In this document: positions 1-12,692 of the stretch, piece by piece
Layout: each line of letters begins with the position of its first letter
Numbering within the stretch: position 1 is the stretch's first letter
NCBI GenBank assembly: GCA_002104945.1
Contig: MCFH01000017.1
Span: 682,001-746,000, forward strand
Direction of reading: 5' to 3'
DNA length: 64,000 bases
Source: Piromyces finnis
Taxonomy: Eukaryota > Neocallimastigomycota > Neocallimastigomycetes > Neocallimastigales > Neocallimastigaceae
Program-made: the position numbers and the translations under genes
Notes under the pieces: generated by a model
What the model was told of the DNA's origin: nothing
The model's database searches: none
The model's input: the letters and a program-made list of their open reading frames with translations, nothing else

Positions 1-1
1 C

Positions 2-544
2 TCACCCTTCATTCTAAGTGAAAAGGATAGACAAAAATTAAAAAAGCGTAATTTATTTAGTTCTCCACAAACCAAAAAATTTGAAGTTGCACAACGTGAA
101 TCGTCCATTGAGCATGAACAACGAAGAAAATCCGAATTTTTAAATAAAATTTTATATGGCGACAAGATCAAAAAAGAAAAGGAAGAAAAGGAAGAAAGAA
201 GTAAACAAAATACGACAAAAGCTGAAAATTATAAGGTACAATGGATTACCATTGATGAAATAAAAAAAAATAAAAGATCAGATGAAACTGGCGGTCATTT
301 ACCATTTGAAATTACACCATTAAAAACAAGTCTTTCTGATCTTGATACACCTCGTCATCCAACTCTACCATTAGATAATAATTTATACAAAACACCCGAA
401 AATCATATTCTTCATTCTCATCCACTACCACCACCACCATCCGAAGAAGAAGAAATTAATGAAAGTTCCACAAAAATTTCTTCCTTGATATCAAAAGTGA
501 CAAGAAGAACATCCAGAAGACTTAGACCATCCCTAATAAATTAA
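2..544 (+). CDS. C-terminal part of an unrecognised protein, cut by the window edge
   Basis: An open frame runs in from the left edge without a stop and ends in TAA at 542-544, giving about 180 residues with no start in the window. The translated part is hydrophilic: a Lys/Glu-rich stretch that is probably helical (near KKEKEEKEERSK), a PLPPPPSEEEE proline/acid run, and a basic Ser/Arg tail ending TRRTSRRLRPSLIN. The codon use looks genuinely coding, with mixed third positions and none of the poly-F/K typical of spurious frames here. I recognise no domain. It is probably the disordered C-terminus of a larger regulatory or nuclear protein. That it is coding is well supported; the function is unknown. 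Confidence 0.7.
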   Translation, partial: SPFILSEKDRQKLKKRNLFSSPQTKKFEVAQRESSIEHEQRRKSEFLNKILYGDKIKKEKEEKEERSKQNTTKAENYKVQWITIDEIKKNKRSDETGGHLPFEITPLKTSLSDLDTPRHPTLPLDNNLYKTPENHILHSHPLPPPPSEEEEINESSTKISSLISKVTRRTSRRLRPSLIN

Positions 545-1188
545 AATTTTTCTCTAAGGAAAAGAAAAAAAAAAAAAAAATTTAAAGTGTTTTTTTTTTT
601 TTTTTTACTTAATTTTCATTCTTTATCTTTATATATATACACCATTTTTTTTTTTTTTTAAAAAAAAAAAAAATAATAATAATAATAATAATAATAATAA
701 CTTTTGTAATTATTTAATTTTTAATATTAAAAAAAAAAAAAAAAAACAATTCTCATCCTTAACCTCATCATTAAATTATTTTGAATATATAATAAAAATA
801 AAAATAAAAAAAATGCTATCAACTTTTTAATTTTTTTTTTTTTTTTATAAAAATTGTTTTTATTAATTAATTTATTTAAAGAAAAAAAAAATGGAGGGAT
901 ATCCTTAACGTCTATTTTAAAAAGTAGGTAAATCAATGAAAAAAAAAAAAAAAAACGTTTTTTGTTGTATATATTCTTTATTTAAAATTTAGGTAATTAA
1001 AAAATGAAATATTTAAATAATAGATAGAGAGGTATATAATATTATATATATAGTATTATTATTGAGTACAAAAAAAAAAAATATATATATATATATATAT
1101 AAAATATTAAAACCTAATTTATTCTATTCGCAAAATCATTTGTCTGTTGTATATCTTTTTTCTTTCTTTTATTCTGTATGTTTTTTTC

Positions 1189-1220
<32 letters not shown>

Positions 1221-1235
1221 AAATAGATATATAAT
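545..1235. other. Intergenic, low-complexity AT-rich DNA
   Basis: This stretch separates two converging genes. It holds homopolymer A and T runs, an (aat)n tract near 671-700 and a (ta)n tract near 1080-1100. I see no further gene. Confidence 0.6.
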
Positions 1236-3129
1236 TTATCTTCTTCTTTTATTACTTTCATAACTAAATATTATAAAAAAAAAAAATGAGTACTTGTCAT
1301 GTTGGGGATTATTAATTTATTAATATTATATCTATTATTTCTAATATATTTACCTTTCACTTTCTCTATTTCTCTTTTCTATATAAAAGAATATAAAATT
1401 AAATATTATTGTGTTTTGTTTTGTTTTTTAAAAAAAAGACATTTCAATAAAGAGATAAATAGAGGTTTATAATGAAATAATAAAATAATCATTAATAAAT
1501 ATATCAACAATGAAATATTAAAATAATCATTAATAGTATTATTAAAATAATTTTTTTTTTAAAAAAAAAGAAAAACTTACGACTATTTGAAATTCTTTGA
1601 CTACTTCTTCTAGTAATAAAACTACTACTAATCAATTTATCAATATGACTTTCTTCATCTTCAATGTTTGTATCTGTATAATTTTCATCGGTGGAATAAA
1701 TATCTTCATAAATACTATCTTCTGGTTCATCATATTCTTCATAATTATTTTTTTTCATATTTTCATATTCTTCATTTTCTTCATCATTATTATCATTTTC
1801 ATCATCATCATCATCTTCTTCTTCTTCTTCTTCTTCTTCATTATCATCAATATTAATATCTTCATCTTCTTCATCTTCTATATTAATTTCTTCTTCTTCG
1901 TCATCCTCATTATCAGGAATGATTTCTTCGTCTTCTTCTAAATTCAAAAAACCTTTAATATTTTCTTCTCCTTCTTCTTCTTGACCATTTTCTCCATCCT
2001 CCATTCCTTCTCTTCTTTCCTCCTCTTTTTCTTCCTTTTTATTATTTTTATTTTTTTGTTTTTCCATATAATTTTGATAATATTCGGTTTTCTTAAGTTT
2101 TTGTTGTTCTACATACTTTTTAAATTGTTCTGGATCGTGTAATATCGAATTGTAATGAGAATGATAGAATCGAGATTGAATGTCATAAGGTCTTACCCAG
2201 GTATTCAATTCTTCATCCAAAATACTCTTTTTAGCATCCGGATGAATAAAATCATTATTAAAAAAGCTACTTTTAATTTTAAAAATGGATTTCAATACCA
2301 AATGACCTTGTTTTCTAAAAAGAAGTTTTGATAATGGAGAATCTGCCGAATAATTTTTAAAATTTAATAAATAAAACGATTCGTTAAGATCTTCAAGGGA
2401 AATGTAAATTTTAGATTTCTTTTTCCTTTTTAGTCGTCTTTTTTCGGTTACAACAATCACTGTTTTTATAACTTCTCTTAGCCAATGGATATATTGTAAA
2501 TAAATATATACAAGGGTATCTTTGTGAATTCCGGCTTCTCTTTTCCGTATAAAAACTTTTGTGGTTAAAGCTAACATAAATTGAATATTAAAAAGATTTA
2601 AAATCATTTGATAATGGTTTAAATCAAACTCGTGTCGTCCATTAAATTTTGTTTGTTCTTCAAGTACAAGTTGCTTTGCCTTTTCTTCTTCTTCTTTAAT
2701 CTCTTCTTCTGTACTTTCACTTATACCATGTTCGTAATAACGGTAAATTTCATTTCTACTATACAAATCATGGGATCGATTATTTTTAATGTATTTATAT
2801 TTTTTGTGAAGTAAACTTATGTACATTCGAATATCAATAAGGGTTTTATTGGGTAAAAGTTTTTTTATTTTATTAACATTCCACTTTCCATATTTTTCTA
2901 TACCTTGAAAAAGTTTTTCTTTTTCTTCCGCTGACCATAATACCTGATAATAATACGATTCTTCCAAATCTTCCAATTCAATAATTTTGGTATCTTTAGC
3001 ATGGTCGTCCATACTACTTACACTGTCATTATCACTACTATCTATTTCACTTTCACTTTCTATTTCATCCTCATCACCACTATAGTTTTGTAACTCTATT
3101 GAATTTCCTGATTCGTCTTCTATATTCAT
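1236..3129 (-). CDS. SANT/Myb-domain protein, possibly Rrn5-like (RNA polymerase I upstream activation factor)
   Basis: The main exon is 1581-3129 (start codon 3127-3129). It encodes an acidic N-terminus, a SANT/Myb-like domain at residues about 60-112 (tryptophan-anchored helices around VLWSAEEKEKLFQGIEKYG and LPNKTLIDIRMYISLLHKK), a helical middle with a basic KRRLKRKKK segment, and a very acidic C-terminal third. Domain order and the pattern of the SANT segment recall fungal Rrn5, a subunit of the factor that recruits RNA polymerase I; that comparison is from memory and tentative. The exon ends at a clean donor (C|GTAAGT on the minus strand). Reading on gives poly-Phe, so an intron is likely. 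Two small exons close the phase: 1354-1378 and 1263-1236 with a TAA stop. Those two are weakly supported; the large exon is secure. Confidence 0.6.
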
Positions 3130-5068
3130 GATAACTGTTTTTTTTTTTTAAAAAAAAAAAAAGGTATTTTAAAATTTAAAATTTATTTTTGGTTGGTCTT
3201 TTTTTTTTATTATATTATTACAAATATAAAATAATTTTTAATTACAATTTATATAAAAAACACACGCACTTCTTTTATTATTATTATTATAATGATTTTA
3301 TTTATAAATTGTTTGAAATATGTGGAAATAATTTAATTTATTCTTTTTTTAATAATCATAAAATAATCAAATGGTTGATAATTTTTTTTTTCTCCTTTTT
3401 CAAATATAAATTAATTGGAAATTTGTTTAAGTTTATTTAAAGGTTTGTATAATAATAAAATATTGATATTTGTTGTTAAATGTATCTTTCAGGTAGAATA
3501 CATTTATGGTATATTTAAAAATCAATAAAGAATGATAAAATGGATATATAAAATAAAAGTAAAAATAAAAAAAAAAAAAAAAAGTTTCCAATACGCTTGA
3601 TTTGTTAAAAATGAAAAATTTTAAAAGTTTGATTTTTATGGCGTATTAGTTATAGATTTATCAAATTATAATTAATTTTAAATATTATACTTTTAATAAA
3701 TCCATTATTTTGTGGCTAATGAATAATTAAAAATTTTAAATCAACACTTTAAAACTCTTCTTCTTCACAAACGATAAAGATCATAGCATTCATTAAAACA
3801 ATAAATATTTTATTATTTTTAATGCCTCCTTGAATAGAAAGGTTAGAGATTATAAAAGAAAACATTAAATAAATCATTATAGAAAATAAAAAAAAATGCT
3901 CTATAACAATCATATATTATAATAATGATGTAGTTATAGAATATTTTTATTGGCTTCTTTAATAAGAATAGAAAAACTTTGCTTTTTTTTTTTTTACTAC
4001 TATGAATGAGAATGAAAAACTTTGATAAAAGTTTAATATTATTATTTCATTAATTTTATTAACGTATAGTTATTACAAATATATAAATTCATTCTTATTA
4101 AGAGTTTGGCCATTTTATTTAAAAAATTATTATTTTGTAGGATAGAGGATACAATTCATTTCCATCAAGAAAAGATGTCTATATATATGAAAACTTGTCC
4201 TATAATGAAACGAAAAATAGTAGAATTACTAAATTCTATGCTATATATAAAAGATATATACAGATAAATATAAACTCTGTCATTTATCCATTATGATAAA
4301 TTTCATCATGATTTTTATTACTATTCTTTTTTTTCTTCTTCTTTCTTTCTTTTTTAAAAAAAAACAATTCTCTTATTTAAAACCATATTATCATTCATTA
4401 TAAAAAGTTAAGGCTAATTTTAAAGTTTTTCCTTATAAAAAGGATAATCCACCCACAAAAAAAAAAAAAAAAAAAATATATATAGATGTATATATATTTT
4501 GATATGAGAATCTATTTTTTTTTAGATAATAATTAATTATAAAAAAAATTTATTAAATTTAATAAATTATTAATATTATTAATAATGAAATTATTATTAA
4601 CTGTTTAAATTGTATTTTATTATTTCTCTTCAATAAAAAAAAAAAAGTGGTAATTTTGATTATATTATTAAATAATCATATTAGAATTAACTTTTTATTA
4701 TTATTATTATTATTATATTATATTATATGTTTATACATATTGTATATTGGAAATAAATATAAAATTATTATTATTTTAATAATTACTTTAAAATATTGAC
4801 TAATTTATATATTTTATTATCATTATTATTATTACGAACAAAAAAAAAACAGTAATCTTAACAACAAATTACAACGAACAAGACAAAACATTTATACATA
4901 TATTATTAAATAAATTTCAATTTTATTTTATTATTATTATTATAATAATAAAAAAAAAAAAAGAAGGAAATAAAAAGAAATTCATAATAGGAAATACAAC
5001 GAAGCAATAATATTTAATATACCATTTTATTTTTATTTTTATTTTATATATGTCATATCGTAATACCA
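3130..5068. other. Long intergenic stretch with one orphan open segment
   Basis: This lies between two divergent genes. It is mostly homopolymer and ta/tta tracts. One segment, 4141-4296 on the plus strand, is open for about 50 codons after a TTTTGTAG acceptor-like site and reads like real protein (it includes FPSRKDVYIYENLSYNETK), but no start or partner exon is visible. It may be a gene relic. Confidence 0.45.
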
Positions 5069-6872
5069 ATGTCTACTTCAAATATATGGGATAATGTAAA
5101 GGATAAACCTTATCAAGTAAAATTAGGAAACTCTATAAAAAATAAAAATGTTTCATTTCATTCATTTCATTGTAACTATCGAACAAAATTACTATAAATA
5201 TATATTAAATGTCTACATATATATATATATTGAAGAAGAAAATGTATTGTTAAAAGGTTTATGTGTAATTTGTTACCCAGGATTTATTCTAGTTCATCTT
5301 TTTTTTTATTTATTTATCAATATATATAATAATTTCAGTAAATATGTCAATACCTAAAAGTATTACGGAAATAAACAAAATATTATCAAACAATAAAAAA
5401 GCAGTATTAACTTATATAGAATAACAAAAAATTGAAGAAAATTTATTGTTTTACACTAAAAACTGCCTGTTTTTTTTTTTGTTTTTTTTTTTTTTGAAAT
5501 TTAATTATCAACTCAATTTTTTTATTGAAAGTTAAAAAAAAAAAAAAAAAAAAACAAGACGAAATAAAAACAAACCAGACAATACAAAACAATATTAAGA
5601 AAAAATATATGTGTTGAAGAGGAGGAAAAACATAAAAGAAAATAATATGGACATGTCAAAAACAGTTAAAAATAAATTTCAATTTATATATAAATTTTTA
5701 ATAATAAATAACCAAATAGCCGAACCATTCCATAAATTTTCATTTTATAGTTTTAAAATTTATGAAACCAATATTGGAAATGCATAATCAACTATTACAT
5801 GAACATATTATTCATAATATATATATTATATACATAGAATTGGCACATAAAATTAAATTTTACAAGAATTTATTTTTTTACTGAAAAACTAGAGTATAAA
5901 TAGTTATTAATACAGTCATTTATTTTTATTTTATTTCATATTTATATTTAGACAATGTAAAACCTCCTTCAATTGATCATAATAAAAAAGGTGTTTTACA
6001 TGGAAGCCGTGATGAATCATATTTTATAGAATATGCTAGTCAGCAAGTAATTAATAATACATTTATTTCTCCATCTATTGAATTTTCTTTTTTTTTTTTT
6101 TTTTTTTTTTTTTCATTTTTAATAATTATTTCCATATAATGAATAATGGAAACACTACTATAAAACTAATATTCCTTTTTTTTAAATATATATATATATA
6201 AATACTATTTTTACTGAAAAAAAAAAGTCAGAGGAAATACTTCAATTTAATGGCAATCAAAAAGAAACAAATAAAGAATTAATACTATTTTATGACGAAA
6301 CCACAAATGTAACTAGTTTTTTTTTATACAATGAAAAATTAATAAAAAAAAATATTTTTTTTTCTTTATTTATAAATGGTTAATATTTATTAAAACTATA
6401 TGTAATATATATATAAATATTATTTTTTATTACTATTGTCAATATTATTATTATTATTATTGTAATTACAATTACTGTTATCCTTATCATTATCATTATA
6501 AAATTTATTTCATTTTATTTTTTTTTTTTTTTTTTTTGGAAAGACCTTTATCATTGAAAAATTGGATTCTTCATTTCATGTAAGACGTGTAACTAATAAA
6601 TCCAAGTCAAGATTAGCAGAAATAAGTAATAAAGAAGTTGAAACCTTTAATATACCATCTCAATCTACTGGAAAATCAACAACAAAACGTAATGAAAAAA
6701 TAACTAAATCTAAGAACAAGGTAAAAGAAAGTTCACCTGAAATTCAACATCCAATGGTGGATACCTTTGAAGAGGAATCCGTAGAAGAATTTGACCTAGA
6801 ATCAGATACAAATGATGATATGAATGAAAATTATACCACCAAGGAAAATAATAATAATATGAATGAAAACAA

Positions 6873-6918
<46 letters not shown>

Positions 6919-7624
6919 TCAATGGAATATGATGATAATAGAAATCCATTTGCAATATACCAAAGAATGAAAGAAGAAAATGAAAAAGCTAAAAGTGCTG
7001 CTGCAGCAAAAGCTAAAGCAGAAAATAGACAACAGAAAAAACAAGCCCCACCACCACCACAGCAAGAAACCTCTATTGAAGATGAAGAAAATATTGCAAA
7101 AGAATTTGAAGAAGGTTTGGAAGAATTTGATGCTGAAGAGGAAGAAGCTGAAAAAGAAATTGAAGAATTTGATGAATTAGAACAAGAATTAGAAAAAGAA
7201 TTAGAAATTAGTGGTGATGAAGAAGAGACGAAGTTTATTGAGAATGATGAAGATAATGATTCATTAGAAGAAGAAATCATGAATGATACTTTAGAATTAG
7301 ATTCATCTGAAGAAGAAGAAGAAGAAAGTGATGGTAACACCTCACCGGGTAGTAAACGTAAAATGGATCAAGATTTAGGCGCCACAAAAAGAGTAAATAT
7401 ATTATTCATATCATTTACACACATATATATAAACATACATATATACATAAATATATATAAAAGTAAATGTTTATATATTAACTGAATATTGTGTTACTAT
7501 TTATTATGATTATGATTAGGCTAAACCTAATGAACATGAAGGTCCAATCTCTCTAAGTGCTTTTGCTGGTAATTATGAAGAGGATGAAGAAAGTACCGAA
7601 TCATCATCTAGTGATGAAGATTAA
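5069..7624 (+). CDS. ELL-associated factor (EAF), RNA polymerase II elongation cofactor
   Basis: Five exons (5069-5171, 5952-6046, 6228-6308, 6544-7392, 7520-7624) join in phase to 410 residues. EAF proteins bind the elongation factor ELL and stimulate RNA polymerase II transcription in the nucleus. The conserved N-terminal EAF domain is split over exons 1-4: LGNSIKNKNVSFHSFHYNVK then PPSID (family pattern SFHTIRYDFKPASID), a strand with KELILFYDETTN, and TFIIEKLDSSFHVRR (family pattern VLEKLSSSIQVKK). The first junction recreates the Tyr codon expected by the family, which supports the splice call. The rest is acidic and disordered, with an asparagine run at 6877-6918 coded by aat repeats, a short alanine/proline segment, and an acidic Ser/Glu end (SSSSDED) as in animal EAFs. 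Start: first ATG in frame with the domain. Confidence 0.85.
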
Positions 7625-7928
7625 TATCTATTAATTACAATTATAATTATAAAAAAAAGTTGAATATATTTTTTAAATATATTTACATATATATATAAAA
7701 ATAAAAAGTAAAAAAAAAGAAGAAAAAAATTTACCTGAAATAAAATAATAAAATTAATACCTATGTATTTTGTTTGTAATTATAACGTTGAACTTTTTTT
7801 TTTTTTTTTTCTATTTATATATATTTTATATATCGATATTTTTTTTTATATCCCCAAGTATAAAATAACAATTCATCAAAGTATAATAAATTTATTAATC
7901 TCTATATTAAAGTTATTATCATTATTCC

Positions 7929-8001
<73 letters not shown>

Positions 8002-8102
8002 TTCATCCCCATCCTTTTTTTTGTGTGTGTTTATTAATAAAATATTTAACCTTTTTTTTTTTTATCCATTATTTATTATCGCCAAAGTAGATGAAACCAT
8101 TG

Positions 8103-8141
<39 letters not shown>

Positions 8142-9009
8142 AAATGTGTTCGAAATTTAAATTTTTTATTATAATAATGATAATAGTAATAGTTATAATA
8201 AAAAGCATGAATAAAACTCTGAAAATTCATAGATATAGACATTTCGTTAAAACAATGATGTTTTGTTTTGTTTACAAATAAGGTATTAAATTATTATTAT
8301 TAATTAATTATTAATTATACTATTTTCTCTCTTCTATAATCATACCTTGATAAAAGTTTAAACAGGCAACTTGATGAAAAATAAAATAAAAACAAAATAA
8401 TATAATAATAATAATAATAAATATAAAAGTTAATGAGAGTGTGTGTGTTTCATGATCATCATGACAAAACACTATGTTATTTTTTTTTTTTTAATATAAT
8501 AATTCTAATACTATTTAGAATGAAAAACAACATTGAATAATTTAAAAAAATATTTTATAAAGATACAAAATGGTATTTTATTTATAATTCATAAAAAAAA
8601 AAAGAGAGAGAGAGAGAGAGATGGTGAGAAAAGTTAATTTATATTTATATATTTATTTTATATATGTTATAATTGCTTTTAAGTGAGAGTTATTTTTTCT
8701 TTTTTTTAAAAAAAAAAAAATTCTGTTTCTATAATTTTGATGTTAATTATATTGTTTATTTTAATTTATACATATTTTTTTTAAAATAAAAAAAAAAAAA
8801 GGCAGTAATTTGTTATTATTAATATATATCAGTTTATATACGATTTGTTTGTTATCTTTTCTTAGGAGTATGCTTTTTTTTTTTTTCTGTTGTTGTTTAT
8901 AAAATATTATATAAATAATAAATAGGATATCTATATAATATATATTATATAATATTGGGTAACTTTTTTTTTTTTTCTGAAATAATTTGTTATACCGGTT
9001 TTTAATAAT
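7625..9009. other. Intergenic between convergent genes, microsatellite-rich
   Basis: It holds a (tta)n run at about 7931-7999, a (ta)n run at about 8105-8134, an (ag)n run at about 8603-8621 and many homopolymers. The long plus-strand open frame at 7763-8281 is poly-Leu/Phe from these repeats and is not considered a gene. Confidence 0.6.
7931..7999 (+). repeat. (TTA)n microsatellite
   Basis: About 23 uninterrupted tta units downstream of the EAF gene. Confidence 0.9.
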
Positions 9010-9732
9010 TTAACCAATGAAACTGATAACAAAAAGGTAAAGAATTACACTACAAACAAAGAAATCTGCGTATGATCTTTAATATATAAAATAAAATATA
9101 TATATATAAATATAAATAGTTTAAAATTATTATGAAAAGTAAATAAAAAAAAAAGTATTAAATATATTTTAAATTTACCTTTCTGGAGTAATTTTTGGAA
9201 TTTCTTTCATATTATTTGGGTTAGATTGAATTCTAAGATTGGCTATTTAAATTGTATATAAAATAAAAATATCAAAAAAAGAAAGAACAACAATAATGAA
9301 AATAAGTGATTATTATTTCTTTTTTTTAATTAATATAAATAATTTTACTTTAATTCATTACTTACCAATTAATACAAAAGAACCAACACAAGAAATGAAA
9401 CCAGCTAAGAAAGTGGCCCATGGTTCCTTACCAATAATGAAACAGTAAACAAATTGTATGACACCCATCATAACAATAAAGGCCATATAAGAATCCATAA
9501 TCTTATATTTTCCTGGGGTGTTTTCTATTTTAACAACATATATAAGAAATAATATAATATTGAATTATTATTTCATACCTTTATTGTCTATCCGTATTTT
9601 TTTTTTTAATTTACATCAATTTTTTCTTTAAAAAAAATAATGATTCTTACCTATATAATTATCCCACAAGATTTGAATATCACTCTTTTCATTCTTTTCT
9701 GTAGTACTACTTGATCCTTTTGTTGAAGACAT
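9010..9732 (-). CDS. DAD1: DAD1/Ost2, subunit of the oligosaccharyltransferase complex
   Basis: Four exons on the minus strand (9732-9651, 9524-9366, 9242-9179, 9076-9010) join in phase to a protein of about 123 residues, the usual DAD1 length. DAD1/Ost2 is a small membrane subunit of the ER complex that transfers the N-glycan to asparagine of nascent proteins. Family landmarks are visible: MDSYMAFIVMMGVIQFVYCF (first membrane helix), FLAGFISCVGSFVLIANLRI (second helix plus the LRIQxNP motif), then ITPERSYADFF and a C-terminal helix ending SFIG, matching the SPERAFADF and NFVG signatures. The N-terminus (MSSTKGSSSTTEKNEK) is short and polar. All introns have GTAAG/GTAAAT donors. Nothing unusual. 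Confidence 0.93.
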
Positions 9733-11166
9733 CTTTTATAAATAAAATTTCTAAAATAATAATAATATTATTAATAATAGAAAATAAAACATGTCAAAGT
9801 ATTCCATAAATATTAATTTTCAATGATAATATTTAAAATTTCCATTATAAATTAAATAGATATTTATTTTTTACATGAAATAATATAAATAAAAAAAAAT
9901 AATAAATTTAATAATGTTATTTCATTGTTATTTTTGTTGTTGTTTTATCGTTGTTTGTTATAATTATTATTATATTTAGTTTATCAGTATTTGAAAAATA
10001 AAATTATTTCAATATGGTCGGTGTAGTGATTTATAATAAATAAAAATGTTTATATGTAATTATTGTATATAGTATTTGTTATATAGAGTGTTTTTGAATA
10101 GTTTTTTTTTTTTTTAATTGATAATAATAATGAACAATGTAATAAATATAAAAAAAAAAAAAAGTAAAATTAGTAAGTATTACTTTGAAAAAATAGGTTT
10201 ATTTATATTTTATTATTATGACTATAAAATTGCTATGAATTCCAATGCCATTTTACATTAAAAAAAAAAAAGGTTCATTTAAATATTAATTTATTTACCT
10301 TTAAAAAAAGTTCTATTTCTCTCTCTTTCTATCTATATTTATTTTTCTTTTTTTTTTTATTTATTTATTTTCTTATTTATTTTAATCTTTCTTTAATTTT
10401 ACTTTTTCTTTTTAATTTCTTTTCTTTTTTTTTTTTTTTTAATTTTAAACTTCTTAGTGTTAATAAAGAAAAAAAAAAAAAAAGTTTTATTATATTTTTT
10501 ATATATAATATTTAATTAATTATTATTTTTTATGATTAATTAAAAAAATAATAATTAATATTTAAATTATAATATATGAAAATAAATTAAATTACATTTA
10601 TTATAATTAATTATGAATTTAAATAAAAAAATGGATTCTCTATTCTACATCATGTATACATTTTAAATGATTTGTATACATTATTGAGGTGGATGTGACA
10701 TTAAAAAATTTTTAAATTTTCATCTAAAAAAAATACTTCCTTTAAAAAATATATATAAACAACGTATTAAAAAAAAAAAAAAAAAACCTCTATATAATAT
10801 TTATAAAAGGTTATTACTCATTCATTTGAAACAAATCATTATTAAATATAAAAAGTTTTTTTATTTTATTATTCAATTCTTTTTTTTTTTTTTTTTTTAT
10901 AATAAAACTATTATAAAAAAAATTTAATTAAAAAATAATTTTCAAATTTTAATTAAATATTTAATTACTTTAAAAATTTTAAAATGTAAAAAAACAACAT
11001 TTTAAAAAGATTCATTATAAATATTCTTTTTTTTTTTATTTTATTATTATTCAACAATTTTATTCTTATTCTATACCATACCTCTTTTTCATATTTTATA
11101 ATTATATTCTTATTTTTTTAATTTCATTCAAATAAAAATCATTATAGTCAAAAAGAAGGGAAAAAA
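9733..11166. other. Shared upstream region of two divergent ER-protein genes
   Basis: About 1.4 kb of homopolymers, tta/aat tracts and plain AT-rich DNA between the DAD1-like (-) and TMX-like (+) starts. I see no gene or recognisable regulatory motif. Confidence 0.55.
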
Positions 11167-12692
11167 ATGAAAAGTATTCTTCATCAATTAAAATCAATAT
11201 CACAGTTTATCCTTTTATTTTCTTTAATTTTTACTTCAATTCATGGTACCAGAGGATTAATTGCAGAGTTAAATGATAGAAATTTTGATAAAACTGTAAG
11301 TTTTCACTAAACTTGTAGTCATTTCACTTGTAGTATACTTTCATTTTATTTAAAAAAAAAAAAATAATTAAAATATATATATATATACGATAATTCTATA
11401 TTCCTTATTTAGATAAAAGATGATGATAGATGGGTAATTCAATTGTAAGTTAAAGATATATAAAACATTATAAAAAAAAGAGAAACCCAATGTTAATTAC
11501 ATCTTTCATCATCGAAATAATAATATTTATCCTTTTTACTACTACTAATACACTAATACCTTTTAAAGTTATTCAAAGGAATGTAAACTTTGTGAAAAAT
11601 TTAGACCCCATTTAGAAAAATTAGCAGATTTACCTGAAAAGGAATTCGGATTTTTACTTAAATTTGGTGTTGTTGATATTAATGGTAAGGAATAATTAAA
11701 TATAATAGTATATGAATTTATTTAAAATATAAATGAAATGTACAGTATAATATTAACTTTTTTTTTTTCAAAACCTCCAATATAGAAAATCCACACTTGG
11801 TATCAAGATTTTTGGCCACTCGGTGAGCTATTTATTATATATATATATAAACATGTACATATATATACATAAATATTCATATAACATTCTATAATATAAT
11901 GTCATAACTATTAGAGTTCCTCAATATTATGTTATTGATAAAAAAAGAGGTATAATTTATAAATAAAATTAAATAAAAAATATGAAATAATATTAATAAA
12001 AATTACATATATATATTTAATAAAAGTCTATTCTTTTACTGCCGTTCAAACCTATCAATATATGTTTGAATTTTTAAAATACAGACGTTGGAAACTTTTC
12101 CCATTAAGAGAAGGTCTTTCTGATCCATTCTCAAAAATGTAATGAATAAATAATATTCTTTAATATATTTAAGAATAAAAGAATGAATGAAAGAAGTACA
12201 AAAAAAAATTATTTTTAACACAATATTTAATAAATTATTATAGATCTATATTATATGGTTATTTCAATGTTTTAGGTTATTTATTAGAAAAGAATGTATT
12301 TATTTATGTTCCGTAAGTATTTTCTTTATACCTTATATTATTTAATTTTTATTTTTTTCCTTTTTATTAATAATATATAAATATATATTCAATTTAAATA
12401 TCATTATTGTAGACCAAAAATTTTCTATTCTATTACCATTACATTATTCTTTTCATTAATAATATGGTATGTTTATCGTAAGCACCGTGAATTCGAAAAT
12501 TACCTTAATAAATTTGGACAAGATATTGAAGAAAATTATTACAATAAATGTGAGAAATATGGTTATGATCCATTATCCTTAATTGATGAAATGGAAAAAT
12601 TAAAGGAAGAACAAAGAAAGAAGAAAATGGATAAAAAAGAAATTGAAGAATTTAATAGTGTTAAAGGAAGAATTGAAAAGAAGAATGATTAG
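11167..12692 (+). CDS. Transmembrane thioredoxin-domain protein of the ER (TMX type)
   Basis: Eight exons (11167-11295, 11413-11444, 11569-11684, 11786-11822, 11915-11949, 12027-12138, 12244-12312, 12413-12692) join in phase to 269 residues. A signal peptide (FILLFSLIFTSIHG) is followed by a thioredoxin fold. The strand and active-site region reads WVIQFYSKECKLCEKFRP, so the redox pair is CKLC, not the CGHC of classical PDI. VDIN and the cis-Pro region RVPQYYV follow. Near residue 180 a hydrophobic segment (FYSITITLFFSLIIWYVY) spans the membrane, followed by a charged cytosolic tail ending KKND, a KKXX ER-retrieval signal. Likely role: thiol oxidoreductase or reductase on membrane-bound clients in the ER. 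TMX1/TMX3-like is the nearest description; I cannot choose between the subfamilies. Confidence 0.88.

Noticed and set aside
1597-1941. Plus-strand hydrophobic frame overlapping the SANT gene
   Set aside because: Antisense of the acidic Glu/Asp-rich C-terminus (GAA/GAT read as TTC/ATC).
6710-7340. Two minus-strand frames (poly-Tyr and poly-Ser) within the EAF exon
   Set aside because: Shadows of the real plus-strand exon, whose acidic and Asn codons read as Ser and Tyr on the other strand.
7763-8281. 172-codon open frame downstream of EAF
   Set aside because: It is built from tta and T tracts (poly-Leu/Phe) and ta repeats (IYIYIY); no domain, start context or splice support.
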